Notes: generated by a model not told the origin, from the sequence alone. A DNA stretch of 64,000 bases from Rubrivivax albus (GCF_004016515.1 NZ_SACT01000001.1:558001-622000); one strand, 5' to 3'; shown: positions 48,301 to 57,477, counted from the stretch's first letter. Numbers and translations are program-made.

Positions 48301-49513
48301 CTTCGACCCGCCAGGCCGGGGCTCGGCCGTCCAGCGATTGCGGCTGCAGCGCCGCGGCCTGCAGTTCCAGTGTCAGCGTGTGGTCTTCCCACAGGCCGCT
48401 GCCGTCGATTCGCCCCTCGCCATCCAGCGCCAGGCTCAGCGTGTCGAGCTGCAGACGGCCGGGCCGGTCCAGGCGGGTCGTGACGTCGGCGCGCGCGCTG
48501 CGCACGGGCAGACGGCCCTCGTTCCAGCGGCCGGGCTGGCGGTTGTCGATGCGGATGCGGGCCTGCAGCGGCCGGTCGGCCGCTGGTTCGACCAGTTCGG
48601 CCTGCGCGTCGAGGCGGGTCTGTGGCCAGCGGGTGTCCAGCCGCGACAGGTCCAGCGCCTGCGCCTGCAGGCGCAGGGCGGTCAGTGGGAAGGCGGCGAA
48701 CGGCGCGAGGCGGGCGTCCACGGTGGCCTGCGCCGCGTCGTCCAGGCCGCGCAGGGTGCCGCTGACCGCGGGTTCGGCCAGCGGGCCGGTGGCGGCGAGG
48801 TCGGCCTGCCAGCCCTGCGGCGCGCCGGGGGCCGACCGCGCCTGCAGGCGCACGTCCAGCGGCAGCGGGCCGTCGCTGTCGATCGCCAGCGTGGCGCTGG
48901 CCTCGCCGCCCGCCCAGCGCAGCTGCAGGCCATCGATGCGGTGGCGGGCGCCGGCAGCGTCGCCCAGGTGCAGCCGGGCCTGCACGCCGAGCACCGGGGG
49001 TGCCGTGCCGATCTGCAGGGTCTCCACCCGCACCGGTGCCAGCACGGCGACCGGCAGGCGCAGGCTGGTGAGGGGTGCGGCGGGCGGCGCGGGTTCGGCG
49101 GCAGCGGCCGGCTGCCACTGCACGCTTTCGGCCTGCACGCCCTCCCAGGCGATGGCCAGCCACTGGCGAGGCGCCGGCCGCCACTGCCATTGCAGGCCGC
49201 GGGCCTGCAGGGCCTGGATGACCAGCTGGCCGGCGGCGCCCTGCCACTGCAGCTGGCGCGCCGAGAAATCGGGGCCGAGCAAGGCGCCTTGCGGGCCGTC
49301 CACCGTCAGCCCCGGCACCTGCCGCAGCAGCCACGCCGTGCCCGCATCGCTGCGCAGCAGCCACGCCGCGGTGCCTGCACCGGCGGCGACCAGCGCCGCG
49401 GCCAGCGCCACGGCTCCACCCGTGGCCAGGGTCACGCGACGCGGCCAGCGGCGCGGCGGCCGGGCGGCGGTCTCGGCATCGGGCCTGAGGTCGGGCGTGG
49501 TCAGGCCGGCCAT
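45392..49513 (-). CDS. tamB: Translocation and assembly module TamB
   Basis: A 1373-residue protein starting at ATG 49513, with an N-terminal membrane anchor at about 28-50 (VTLATGGAVALAAALVAAGA). The rest is a long beta-rich AsmA/TamB-type body. The C-terminal DUF490 domain includes GTVSAVDGTYAAYAQKLEI and the end motif of strands at ANPRLDVLALRPN. TamB spans the periplasm and works with TamA in moving lipids or autotransporters to the outer membrane. The gene begins within the TamA stop (TGATG), so they are co-translated. Confidence 0.92.
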   Translation of the reverse strand: MAGLTTPDLRPDAETAARPPRRWPRRVTLATGGAVALAAALVAAGAGTAAWLLRSDAGTAWLLRQVPGLTVDGPQGALLGPDFSARQLQWQGAAGQLVIQALQARGLQWQWRPAPRQWLAIAWEGVQAESVQWQPAAAAEPAPPAAPLTSLRLPVAVLAPVRVETLQIGTAPPVLGVQARLHLGDAAGARHRIDGLQLRWAGGEASATLAIDSDGPLPLDVRLQARSAPGAPQGWQADLAATGPLAEPAVSGTLRGLDDAAQATVDARLAPFAAFPLTALRLQAQALDLSRLDTRWPQTRLDAQAELVEPAADRPLQARIRIDNRQPGRWNEGRLPVRSARADVTTRLDRPGRLQLDTLSLALDGEGRIDGSGLWEDHTLTLELQAAALQPQSLDGRAPAWRVEGAVGLTLEHLPSPDPAAAAPAEPWRAEAALSLQGRYAESPAPVRLQAQLRAAQGQWQVDQLLARADAAEARGGLRLQQAGGGWRVGSQLTLDRLDPAALWPGLVSELGAGWHRGPHRLNGRVEAALQLPAPRHGQIDWRRIGGTASIRLDESLLAGVPVGGRIELGADADLDLAVTAGGNRLSAQGRLDRRGDDDRWTLEVDAPDLATLAPLATLHPAMSSLPQAGQVRGQASVQGRWPTLQGEGQFDVQAVRAGPLQVAQAALRWSAGSDLQTPLQLTVQASRLQWQQQTLAVLNARLDGTPAAHRLTVDAALPLLPPDAVSRSLGLAPARGMRWGLRADGQLAREAETWRWQGGLSALTAGPWDGRPVLTGSPPRDWLDSGPLRADLSFDASGALQQLHADAGQLRVADTFTLAWDDVRLAGDRLTLKARLEGFAVAPLLARWQPDMGWEGNLRVGGRLDVELGAATRIDAVIEREGGDLGVRESDELSIPFGLSDLRLGLQAQDGTWTFTQALAGRTLGELGGVQQVFSTAAARWPGAGDRLEGAVLGRVANLGVWGAWVPPGWRLQGALTADARLGGRVGAPELRGELRGDDLGVRNLLQGVHVRDGQIRLRLEGERATVERFVLRGGDGSLTLTGGATLGADPRAELALRADRLQLLSRIDRRLIASGEATLTLAPQDLTLRGGFTVDEGLFDASRGDAPSLDDDVVIRRAGATETDTEQAAPPPRNRRTDVAVDVNLGSRLQVRGRGLDTRLAGRLKITAPGGRLAVTGTVSAVDGTYAAYAQKLEIRRGELAFSGDAANPRLDVLALRPNLDIEVGVAITGNVQSPRVRLYSNPDLSETDKLSWLVLGRDPAGLGRTDTALLQRAAVALLAGEGEAPTDALMRNLGLDEFSLRQDEDDAGTRETVVSLGKQLSRRWYVGYERGVNATVGTWQLIYRAAQRFTLRAQSGAENALDAIWVWRVP

Positions 49514-51441
49514 CAGAAGGTGACCCCGACGCTGAAGTGCAGCCGCGACTTGCGCAGCTCGCGGCCATAGGCCCAGTCCAGCTTCAGCGGGCCGACCGGG
49601 CTGCGCCAGCGCACGCCGACGCCGGCGCCGACCGCCGGCGTGAGGTGGCCGAAGTCGTTGGCCGCGTTGCCGGCGTCGACGAAGACCGCGCCCCACACCG
49701 ACGGCAGGCGCCGCGACACCGGCCGGGCGAGCTCGAGGCTGACGGTGGCCAGCGCATCGGCGCTGTCGACGGCGCCGTCGACCACCGGCCCCAGGCTGCG
49801 GTAGGCGTAGCCGCGCACGGAGTCGTCGCCGCCGGCGCGGAACTGCTGCGAGTCGGGCACGGCCACGCCGTCGGGCCGGAAGACCTGGCCGAGTTCCAGC
49901 CGTGCCTGCGCGTACCAGTCGGCGGGCAGCGGCTGGTAGAGCGTCAGCCGGCCGTAGGCGCGTGAGAACCAGCCGCTGTCGCTGTCGCTGCCATGCGCGC
50001 GGCCGACCCCGCCCTGCAGCGACAGGCTCCAGCCGCGCGTGGGCAGCAGCGGGTCGTCGAGCCGGCGCCAGACGCCGTGCAGGTTGCCGGAGATGGCCAT
50101 TTCGGTGCTGTCCGACGCGGCGCCGCGCTGGACCTGGTTGCGCCGCGACGAGCGTTCGGCCTCGACGAAGAGCAGGCGGTCTGTGCGCGTGCTGTTCTGC
50201 GCGCGGCCGGCGCGCAGGCGCTGCGAGAGCACGATGTCGTCGTCGCTCTCCAGGCGCTCCACCGCGCCGCCGACCAGCCAGCGCCACAGGCGCTCACCGG
50301 GGTGGGTGCTGATCTCGCCGTCCCAGGCCTGGCGCAGCCGCGCCCATTCGACCTTGTTGCGCGACACCAGCTGCCAGCCGAACAGCCGCCGGTGCAGGTG
50401 TTCGGCCGATGCGCGCGGGCCGACTGTGGCGCTGTAGCCCAGGCCCAGCGTCCACACCTGGCGCGGTGCCTCGCCCAGGCGCACGCGCACCGGCGCGGCA
50501 TCCGCCGTCTGCGGGTCGGGGTCGAAGCCGACGTCGATCCGGTCGTACAGGCCGGCCTGGCGCAGGCGGTCCTGGAAGTCGAGCAGCAGCGCCTGCGTCA
50601 GCGGCTGGCCGGGCCGGAAGCCGGCGATGTGCCGCACGGTCGAGGCCTCGTGGTGCTGCAGGCCCTCGATCTGCAGCGGGCCGGCACGGAACAGCGGCCC
50701 GCTGTCGGCGACGACGAACAGGCGGGCGGAAGTGTCTTCAGGGGCCACCTCGGCGGCCGTGCCCAGCCAGCTGGCCGCGGCATAGCCGGCATCGCGCAGC
50801 CCGGCCAGCAGGCCGGCCTTGGCCGCACTCCAGTCGCCGTTGCGGAAGGCGGCACCGCGGGGCATCGGCCAGCCGCTGCGCAGGCCCTGCAGCACCGCGC
50901 GGGCCACCGGGTCGCCCCGGTCGGCATCCTCGGCGGCAGCGCCGACGATGTCGATGTCCACCCGCCCGACCCGGGTCTGGCGCCCGGGGTCGACGACCAC
51001 GCGGATGCGGTCGCCGGCGCGGACCAGGCGCACCGTGGGGTCGAAGAAGCCTTCGGTCTGCAGCAGGGTGCGCGCCTGGGCCGGCGTGGCGTCGAGCAGG
51101 CGCGAGAGTTCGGCCTCGGGCACCATCTCGTCGCCGGCCAGCGCCGGCAGGCGGGCGATGTCCAGGTGCTGCTGCAGCAGGGCGGCCAGGTTGCCCGGCG
51201 CTTCCACGCGCACCCGCCAGCGCACGCCCACGGTCTCGGCGCCGTCGGCCGTGGTCGTGGTGGTCGTGGGGGAGCCCGGATCGGCCGCCGGCGGCGGGGT
51301 GTCGGCCGGCATCAGCGCGGCGCAGCCGCCCAGCACCAGAGGTGCCACCAGCGCGGCCCATGCCGCCAGCGTCGTGCGCCAGGCGGCCTGCCAGCGCTGC
51401 GTCAGCGCACGGCGGGCCGCCGCGCGCGCCGGGCCGGTCAT
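49513..51441 (-). CDS. tamA: Translocation and assembly module TamA (Omp85 family)
   Basis: A 642-residue outer-membrane protein. The N-terminus (WRTTLAAWAALVAPLVLGGC) ends with LGGC, which could be a lipobox or simply a signal peptide. POTRA-like segments span about 60-330, and the barrel from about 340 includes GGDDSVRGYAYRSLGPV, the conserved VRGY motif of the Omp85 lid loop. The C-terminal strand ends SVGVTF with a terminal Phe as in outer-membrane barrels. It partners TamB encoded next. Confidence 0.92.
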   Translation of the reverse strand: MTGPARAAARRALTQRWQAAWRTTLAAWAALVAPLVLGGCAALMPADTPPPAADPGSPTTTTTTADGAETVGVRWRVRVEAPGNLAALLQQHLDIARLPALAGDEMVPEAELSRLLDATPAQARTLLQTEGFFDPTVRLVRAGDRIRVVVDPGRQTRVGRVDIDIVGAAAEDADRGDPVARAVLQGLRSGWPMPRGAAFRNGDWSAAKAGLLAGLRDAGYAAASWLGTAAEVAPEDTSARLFVVADSGPLFRAGPLQIEGLQHHEASTVRHIAGFRPGQPLTQALLLDFQDRLRQAGLYDRIDVGFDPDPQTADAAPVRVRLGEAPRQVWTLGLGYSATVGPRASAEHLHRRLFGWQLVSRNKVEWARLRQAWDGEISTHPGERLWRWLVGGAVERLESDDDIVLSQRLRAGRAQNSTRTDRLLFVEAERSSRRNQVQRGAASDSTEMAISGNLHGVWRRLDDPLLPTRGWSLSLQGGVGRAHGSDSDSGWFSRAYGRLTLYQPLPADWYAQARLELGQVFRPDGVAVPDSQQFRAGGDDSVRGYAYRSLGPVVDGAVDSADALATVSLELARPVSRRLPSVWGAVFVDAGNAANDFGHLTPAVGAGVGVRWRSPVGPLKLDWAYGRELRKSRLHFSVGVTF

Positions 51442-52610
51442 TTGCTCAGCAGCCGCATCGCGCCTTCGAGACCGGCCAGCGTGAGCGGAAACATGCGCTG
51501 GTTCATCAGCTGCTGCACGATGGCGATGCTCTGGCGGTATTGCCACACGCCCTGCGGTTCGGGGTTGATCCAGGCAAAGCGCGGGAAGGCGTTGGTCATG
51601 CGCTGCAGCCACTCCGCGCCCGGCTCCTCGTTGTTGTATTCCACGCTGCCGCCGGGCTGCAGGATCTCGTACGGACTCATCGTCGCGTCGCCAACGAAGA
51701 TCAGCTTGTAGTCCTTGTTGTAGGTGCGGATGAGGTCCCACGTCGGGGTCTTCTCGCTGAAGCGGCGGCGGTTGTTCTTCCAGACGAAGTCGTACAGGCA
51801 GTTGTGGAAGTAGAAGAACTCGAGGTGCTTGAATTCGGTCTTCGCCGCGCTGAAGAGTTCCTCCACACGGTGCACGTGCTCGTCCATCGTGCCGCCCACG
51901 TCCATCAGCAGCAGCACCTTCACCTTGTTGTGGCGCTCTGGCACCATCTTGATGTCCAGCAGCCCGGCATTGGCGGCGGTGGCGTGGATGGTGTCTTCGA
52001 GGTCCAGTTCCAGGTCGGCACCCTCGCGCGCGAAGCGCCGCAGGCGGCGCAGCGCCACCTTGATGTTGCGCGTGCCGAGTTCCCTGGTGTCGTCGTAGTC
52101 CTTGTACGCCCGCTGGTCCCAGACCTTCACCGCGCTGCGGTTGCGCCCCTTGTCCTGGCCGATGCGGATGCCCTGCGGGTTGTAGCCGTAGGCGCCGAAG
52201 GGGCTGGTGCCACCGGTGCCGATCATGCGGTTGCCACCCTCGTGGCGTTCCTTCTGCTCCTCGAAGCGCTTCTTCAGCGTCTCCATCAGTTCGTCCCAGC
52301 CCATCTTCTCGATGGCGGCCTTCTCCTCGGGGCTGAGCTCGAGTTCCAGCGTCTTGCGCAGCCACTCCAGCGGCACGTCCTTGGTGAAGTCGGTCAGCAG
52401 CTCCACACCCTTGAAGTAGGCGGCGAAGGCGCGGTCGAACTTGTCGTACTGCGTCTCGTCCTTGACCAGCGTGGTGCGCGCGAGCATGTAGAACTCGTCG
52501 ACCGACGGGCCGATGACACCTGCCTTCAGGCCCTCGAGCAGGGTCAGGAACTCCTTGACGGAGACCTTCAGCTTGGCGGCGCGCAGGGTGTAGAAGAAGT
52601 CGATCAGCAT
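51438..52610 (-). CDS. VWA-domain protein, CoxE-like
   Basis: A 390-residue cytoplasmic protein with a long helical N-terminal region and a VWA domain from about 230. The metal-binding (MIDAS) motif is D237-V-G-G-T241 instead of the usual D-x-S-x-S, a common but degenerate variant; other metal residues follow at VGDATMSPYE. Such proteins usually work with MoxR ATPases, and a MoxR gene lies at 56577-57428 on the same strand, although not adjacent. Likely role: chaperone-like metal or complex insertion. Its stop overlaps the TamA start by ATGA. Confidence 0.9.
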   Translation of the reverse strand: MLIDFFYTLRAAKLKVSVKEFLTLLEGLKAGVIGPSVDEFYMLARTTLVKDETQYDKFDRAFAAYFKGVELLTDFTKDVPLEWLRKTLELELSPEEKAAIEKMGWDELMETLKKRFEEQKERHEGGNRMIGTGGTSPFGAYGYNPQGIRIGQDKGRNRSAVKVWDQRAYKDYDDTRELGTRNIKVALRRLRRFAREGADLELDLEDTIHATAANAGLLDIKMVPERHNKVKVLLLMDVGGTMDEHVHRVEELFSAAKTEFKHLEFFYFHNCLYDFVWKNNRRRFSEKTPTWDLIRTYNKDYKLIFVGDATMSPYEILQPGGSVEYNNEEPGAEWLQRMTNAFPRFAWINPEPQGVWQYRQSIAIVQQLMNQRMFPLTLAGLEGAMRLLSK

Positions 52611-52776
52611 GGATGGGATCCGGCAGGCGTGGCCCCGGCGCCTATTGTGGTGTCGAAATCAACGGGTGAGTACCGGGCAGCGGGATGGCCCTCAATCGCC
52701 GGCGCGACCTGCCGATATCGACGACCGAGGCAGCTGGGCCCCGCAAGGCTGAGGCAGTCTGCCGCATCGCCATCCC

Positions 52777-54000
52777 TTGAAGCCCATCCACACCATCCTG
52801 GCCCTGTACACGGTACAGATGGCCTTCTTTGCCGCCATCTGGCTGGCGATGGCGTGGTTGCGCCTGTCGCGCCGCGCGACGGCGCACTGGGGGCTGGGCA
52901 CCTTGCTGCTCGCGGTGGGCATGGGCGTGGTGCTGGCACGCCCCTGGCTGCCGCCGGGCCTGGGCTCGGCGCTGCCGAACCTGGTGCACCTCGCCGCCGC
53001 CGCGGTGATCGCCCGCGGCGTACGGGTGTTCGTGCGCCGGCCCGGCGTCGATCGCTGGCTGCTTGCGGTGGCCGGCTCGGCGGGGGGCGTGGTGGTGCTG
53101 GCCAACGGACTCGGCGCCCCGCACGCCTGGACCGTGGTCGCAGCCGGGCTGGGCATGGGCCTGGTGCTGGCGCGCGCCGCCCTGGACGTCGGCGCTGGCC
53201 TGGCCGAGGAGATCGGCCCGGCACCCGCCTGGGTCTGCAGCGTGCCGATGTGGATCATCGCTGGCCTGCTGTCGGGGCGCGCCGCGCTGGCGCTGGTCGG
53301 CGTGTCCGGCAGCGGGGCGCCGCTGGACACCGGGCAGGCGCGGCAGATCATGCTTTCCCTGGCCCTGGTGCTGATGGCGCTGATGCTGCATCTGGCGATG
53401 GCAGCGATGCTGATGCTGCGCCTGATCCAGCGCCTGCGGCACCTCTCGCAGCACGACGCGTTGACGGGCCTGCTCAACCGGCGGGCCTTCGGCCAGCGCC
53501 TGGAGGCCGAACGCGCACGGCAGCATCGACACCCGGCGCCGATGGCGCTGCTGGCCCTGGACCTGGACCACTTCAAGACCGTCAACGACCGCTGGGGTCA
53601 TGCCGCCGGCGACGCCGTGCTGGTGGCGGCTGCCGGTGTGCTGACCGGTGCCGCGCGCCGGCTGGATGCCGTGGCCCGCATGGGCGGCGAGGAGTTTGCG
53701 CTGCTGTTGCCCGGCACCGACCTGGACGGCGCAAACCAGCTGGCCGAACGGCTTCTGGAGGCGTTGCGCGACCTGACCGTGGACTACGAGGGCACGCCGC
53801 TGCGCATCACGGCGAGCATCGGCGCGGCCGTGTCGCACGATCCGACGGAGGACCCGGAGGAGATGATCCGCCGCGCCGACCGCGCGCTCTATCTGGCCAA
53901 GGCCGGTGGCCGCGACCGCGTGGTCTGTGCCGGCGCGCTCAGCGTGATCGACGCGCCTTCGACGCCCGGCGAGGCGGCTTCGCCGCGTCGTGCCGCTTGA
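52777..54000 (+). CDS. Membrane diguanylate cyclase (GGDEF)
   Basis: A 407-residue protein with a TTG start at 52777, the only start that keeps the whole first hydrophobic helix (ILALYTVQMAFFAAIWLAMA). Six or more helices up to about residue 215 form a membrane sensor. The GGDEF domain (about 225-390) has an active GGEEF motif near residue 303. It makes c-di-GMP from two GTP. Its last 62 bp overlap the end of the convergent S9 peptidase gene. Confidence 0.9.
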   Translation: MKPIHTILALYTVQMAFFAAIWLAMAWLRLSRRATAHWGLGTLLLAVGMGVVLARPWLPPGLGSALPNLVHLAAAAVIARGVRVFVRRPGVDRWLLAVAGSAGGVVVLANGLGAPHAWTVVAAGLGMGLVLARAALDVGAGLAEEIGPAPAWVCSVPMWIIAGLLSGRAALALVGVSGSGAPLDTGQARQIMLSLALVLMALMLHLAMAAMLMLRLIQRLRHLSQHDALTGLLNRRAFGQRLEAERARQHRHPAPMALLALDLDHFKTVNDRWGHAAGDAVLVAAAGVLTGAARRLDAVARMGGEEFALLLPGTDLDGANQLAERLLEALRDLTVDYEGTPLRITASIGAAVSHDPTEDPEEMIRRADRALYLAKAGGRDRVVCAGALSVIDAPSTPGEAASPRRAA

Positions 54001-55981
54001 GCCAGTCGAAGTATTCGCTGTACCAGAGGCGGCTGTTGCGCGGCTTGAGGATCCAGTGGTTCTCGTCGGGGAACCACAGCAGCCGGGCATCGACGTTGCG
54101 CGCCTTGAGCGTGTTGTAGTACGCCAGACCCTGGGCGTCGGGCACGCGGTAGTCCAGCGCGCCGTGGATCACCAGCGTAGGCGTCGTCATGTTGGCGGCG
54201 AAGGCGTGCGGGCTCTGTGACTGCACCTTGCCGATGTCGTCCCAGTACCAGGCGCCCAGTTCCTTGGCGTGCCAGGTGTAGGCGTCGTCGGCGAACATCG
54301 CCGTCCAGTCGAAGCAGCCGGCGTGGCAGACGTAGGCGGCATAGCGCCCCGGTTCACAGCGACCGTTCATCCACGCGACCATGAAGCCGCCATAGCTGCC
54401 GCCGGTGGCGAACACGCGTTTCGGGTCGGCCCAGGGGCGCTGCAGCAGCATCTCGGTGGTGGCCTCCACGTCCTGCAGCTCCAGTTCGCCCCAGCGGTGC
54501 GTGATGCTGTCCTTGAAGGCGTAGCCGAAGCTCGACGAGCCGTGGTAGTTCACCGCCGCGACCACGTAGCCCTGGGCAGCGAAGGCCTGGACGTTCCAGC
54601 GGAAGTGCCAGGCGTCGCCGAAGGCCGTGTGCGGGCCGCCGTGGATCACCTGCAGCAGCGGCAGTTTCTGCTTGCCGGGCCGGGCGGGGTCGAAGCCCGG
54701 CGGGTAGGTGATCCAGACCTGGACCTGGTCGCCCAGCGCGCCGGTGACCCAGGCCTCCTCGGTGACGCCGGTGGCCACGCCGGCCATCAGCGCGTCGTTG
54801 AAGGCCTCGATGCGCCGCGGCGCACCACCCGGCGGGTGAACGCGCATCTCGGGCGGGTGGTCGATGGCGTCGGCCAGCGTCACCAGCGTCCCGGCGGCCT
54901 TGTCGAAGGCCTGCAGCCACCCGCCTTCGGCCAGCAGCTCGGCGCGGCGGTCGGGCAGGTCGAAGCGCCACAGGTGGCGCCGGCCGCGCTGCTCGGCGGC
55001 GAACAGCACCGCCTGGCCGTCGTCCTCCCAGTGCAGCGGGGCCTGCACCTCGTGGTCCCACTCTGCGCTGAGCACGTCCCAGCCGCCCGTCTCGCGGTCC
55101 CACACCGCCAGCTGGTCGGGCATCGTGTGCTTCAGGCCGCGGTGCTGGGCGACGAAGGCGATGCGGTCGCCATCGGGCGCGTAGCGCGGCGCGCCCATGT
55201 CCCAGGCCGCGTCCTGCGCGATCACGCGCACGCGGCCGGACTTGAGCTCCATCTCGGCCAGCGCGAAGGGGTGGTCCAGCCGCTTCTCGGGCGCCGGGTC
55301 GAAGGCGAAGACGACTCGCTTGCCGTCGGGGGAGACGTCGAAGCTGCCGGCGCCCGGGTCGGCACGCCCCAGTGCGTAAGGCGTGCCCTCGAACAGGTCG
55401 CGGACCTTGCCGCTGTCGGCGTCGAGCAGCATCAGGTGCGGCTCGCGACCCATCGGCAGGTTGTGGTCCCAGTAGCGGTACTGGGCCTCGCTGGTGGCGT
55501 AGCCGGTTTCCTTGCGCTCCTTGAAGGCCTTGTGCTGCTTGGCCTGCGCCTTCAGGCCCTTGAGCTCGGGCCAGACCCAGGACACCAGCAGCAGCCGCTT
55601 GCCGTCGGGGCACCAGCGGAAGCCTTCGACGCCCGTGGCCACGGTGGCCGCGCGCACGGCCTCGCCGCCGTCGGGCGCGATCAGGTAGAGCTGCGGCGTC
55701 TCGTCCTTGGCACCTTCCTGCTCGCGCTGGGCGACGAAGGCGATGCGGTCGCCGCGCGGGCTCCAACGCGGCTGGCCGTCCTTCTCGCCGCAGGCGGTCA
55801 GGGCGCGTGGCTTTCCGCCCAGCGTGGACAGCAGCCACAGCGCGCTGCGGCCCTTGTTGTCGTCCATCGAATACGTGGTCAGCGCGGCCACGGCCTGGGC
55901 GCCGTCGGGCGCCAGGCTGGGCGCGCCGAGGCGACGGATCTGCCACAGCGTGTCGACGGTGAGGGGCTTCTTGGCGGGCAT
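53939..55981 (-). CDS. S9-family prolyl oligopeptidase/acylaminoacyl peptidase
   Basis: A 680-residue serine peptidase starting at ATG 55981 (MPAKKPLTVDTLWQIRRL). The N-terminal half is a WD40-like beta-propeller with repeated SPRGDRIAFVAQ and YAPDGDRIAFVAQ blades. The alpha/beta-hydrolase half has the nucleophile Ser in ATGGSYGGFMVAWM, Asp in HGALDYRVP and His in PDENHW, completing the triad. The family hydrolyses short peptides or acylated peptides in the cytoplasm. It lies 2 bp after the GNAT gene and likely shares its transcript with moxR. Confidence 0.93.
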   Translation of the reverse strand: MPAKKPLTVDTLWQIRRLGAPSLAPDGAQAVAALTTYSMDDNKGRSALWLLSTLGGKPRALTACGEKDGQPRWSPRGDRIAFVAQREQEGAKDETPQLYLIAPDGGEAVRAATVATGVEGFRWCPDGKRLLLVSWVWPELKGLKAQAKQHKAFKERKETGYATSEAQYRYWDHNLPMGREPHLMLLDADSGKVRDLFEGTPYALGRADPGAGSFDVSPDGKRVVFAFDPAPEKRLDHPFALAEMELKSGRVRVIAQDAAWDMGAPRYAPDGDRIAFVAQHRGLKHTMPDQLAVWDRETGGWDVLSAEWDHEVQAPLHWEDDGQAVLFAAEQRGRRHLWRFDLPDRRAELLAEGGWLQAFDKAAGTLVTLADAIDHPPEMRVHPPGGAPRRIEAFNDALMAGVATGVTEEAWVTGALGDQVQVWITYPPGFDPARPGKQKLPLLQVIHGGPHTAFGDAWHFRWNVQAFAAQGYVVAAVNYHGSSSFGYAFKDSITHRWGELELQDVEATTEMLLQRPWADPKRVFATGGSYGGFMVAWMNGRCEPGRYAAYVCHAGCFDWTAMFADDAYTWHAKELGAWYWDDIGKVQSQSPHAFAANMTTPTLVIHGALDYRVPDAQGLAYYNTLKARNVDARLLWFPDENHWILKPRNSRLWYSEYFDWLKRHDAAKPPRRASKARRSR

Positions 55982-55983
55982 GG

Positions 55984-56580
55984 TCAGCGCTGGTGTTGCC
56001 GTTGCAGCTGGTGCTGCAGGTGGCGGTGGATGGTGGGCCATTCGGCCGCGGTGATGCTGTAGACGGCGGTGTCGCGCAGGCTGCCGTCGGGCGAGCGCTG
56101 GTGCGCCCGCAGGATGCCATCGAGCTGCGCACCCAGGCGCTCGATGGCGCGCCGGCTCTGGGTGTTGAGACGATGGGTGCGGAACTCCACCGCGATGCAG
56201 TCCAGCGCCTCGAAGGCGTGGCGCAGCAGCATGAGCTTGCACTCGGTGTTCAGCGGCGTGCGCTGCACGCGGGCTGCATACCAGGTGCTGCCGATCTCGA
56301 CGCGCTTGTGCACCGGGTCGACGTTCATGTAGGTGGTCATGCCCACCGGCGTGCCGTGGGCGTCGAGCACGGTGAACGGCGTCATGCTGCCGGCGGCCTG
56401 CAGGCCGAGCCGGCGCTCGATCTCGGTCGCCATGCGCTCCGGCGGCGGCACGGCGGTGTACCAGAGGTGCCAGAGTTCGCCGTCGCGTACGGCGTCGGCC
56501 AGGGCGCCGGCGTGGTCGCGGCTCAGCGGCACCAGCGCGGCGTGCACGCCGCGCAGTTCCGACGCGGCCGGCCAGCTCAC
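55984..56580 (-). CDS. GNAT-family acetyltransferase (RimJ/RimL-like)
   Basis: A 198-residue enzyme from GTG 56580, overlapping the moxR stop by GTGA. Typical fold elements are VDPVHKRVEIGSTWYAARVQRTPLN, which matches the RimJ/RimL acetyl-CoA region, and HAFEALDCIAVEFRTHRLNTQSRRAIERLGA, a clear GNAT ending. It probably acetylates an amino group on a protein or small molecule. The C-terminus is rich in Gln and His. Target unknown. Confidence 0.87.
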   Translation of the reverse strand: MSWPAASELRGVHAALVPLSRDHAGALADAVRDGELWHLWYTAVPPPERMATEIERRLGLQAAGSMTPFTVLDAHGTPVGMTTYMNVDPVHKRVEIGSTWYAARVQRTPLNTECKLMLLRHAFEALDCIAVEFRTHRLNTQSRRAIERLGAQLDGILRAHQRSPDGSLRDTAVYSITAAEWPTIHRHLQHQLQRQHQR

Positions 56581-57428
56581 CGGTTGTGCCTCTGCATGAA
56601 CACCAGCTTCTCGAACAGCGTCACATCCTGCTCGTTCTTCAGCAGCGCGCCCACCAGCGGCGGCACGGCGACCTTGTCGTCGCTGCTGTGCAGCGCCTCG
56701 GCCGGCATGTCCTCGGCCACCAGCAGCTTCAGCCAGTCCAGCAACTCGGAGGTGCTGGGCTTCTTCTTCAGGCCCGGCAGGCCACGCACGTCGTAGAAGG
56801 TCTTCATCGCCGCGGCCAGCAGCTCGCGCTTCAGGCCGGGGAAGTGCACGTCGACGATGCGCTGCATCGTCTCGGCGTCGGGGAACTTGATGTAGTGGAA
56901 GAAGCAGCGGCGCAGGAAGGCGTCGGGCAGTTCCTTCTCGTTGTTCGAGGTGATGAACACCAGCGGCCGGTGGATGGCCTTGACCATCTCGCGCGTCTCG
57001 TAGACGTAGAACTCCATGCGGTCGAGTTCGCGCAGCAGGTCGTTGGGGAACTCGATGTCGGCCTTGTCGATCTCGTCGATCAGCAGCGCCACCGGCTGCT
57101 CGGCCGTGAAGGCCTGCCACAGCACGCCCTTGACGATGTAGTTGCGGATGTCGCGCACGCGCTCGTCGCCGGCGCCGGCCAGCTGGCTGTCGCGCAGCCG
57201 GCTGACGGCGTCGTACTCGTACAGGCCCTGCTGCGCCTTGGTGGTGCTCTTGACGTGCCACTGCAGCAGCGGCATGCCCAGGGACTGGGCCACCTGCTCG
57301 GCCAGCATCGTCTTGCCCGTGCCGGGCTCGCCCTTGACCAGCAACGGGCGCTGCAGCGTGATGGCAGCATTGACTGCCAGCATCAGATCCGGCGTGGCAA
57401 CGTACTGCTCCGAGCCTTCGTACTTCAT
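56577..57428 (-). CDS. MoxR-family AAA+ ATPase
   Basis: A 283-residue AAA+ ATPase: Walker A GEPGTGKT at residues 33-40, Walker B ALLIDEIDKAD near 118, sensor region VFITSNNEKELPDAFLRR. MoxR proteins act as chaperones for assembling metal-containing complexes, usually with a VWA partner; the VWA protein at 51438-52610 is the nearby candidate. It begins a minus-strand group with GNAT and S9 peptidase and is divergent from cytochrome c4. Confidence 0.92.
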   Translation of the reverse strand: MKYEGSEQYVATPDLMLAVNAAITLQRPLLVKGEPGTGKTMLAEQVAQSLGMPLLQWHVKSTTKAQQGLYEYDAVSRLRDSQLAGAGDERVRDIRNYIVKGVLWQAFTAEQPVALLIDEIDKADIEFPNDLLRELDRMEFYVYETREMVKAIHRPLVFITSNNEKELPDAFLRRCFFHYIKFPDAETMQRIVDVHFPGLKRELLAAAMKTFYDVRGLPGLKKKPSTSELLDWLKLLVAEDMPAEALHSSDDKVAVPPLVGALLKNEQDVTLFEKLVFMQRHNR

Positions 57429-57477
57429 GGGGCGCCGTCAGGGTTTGAGTTGGATCAGACCAGTATAAGTGGGTGCC

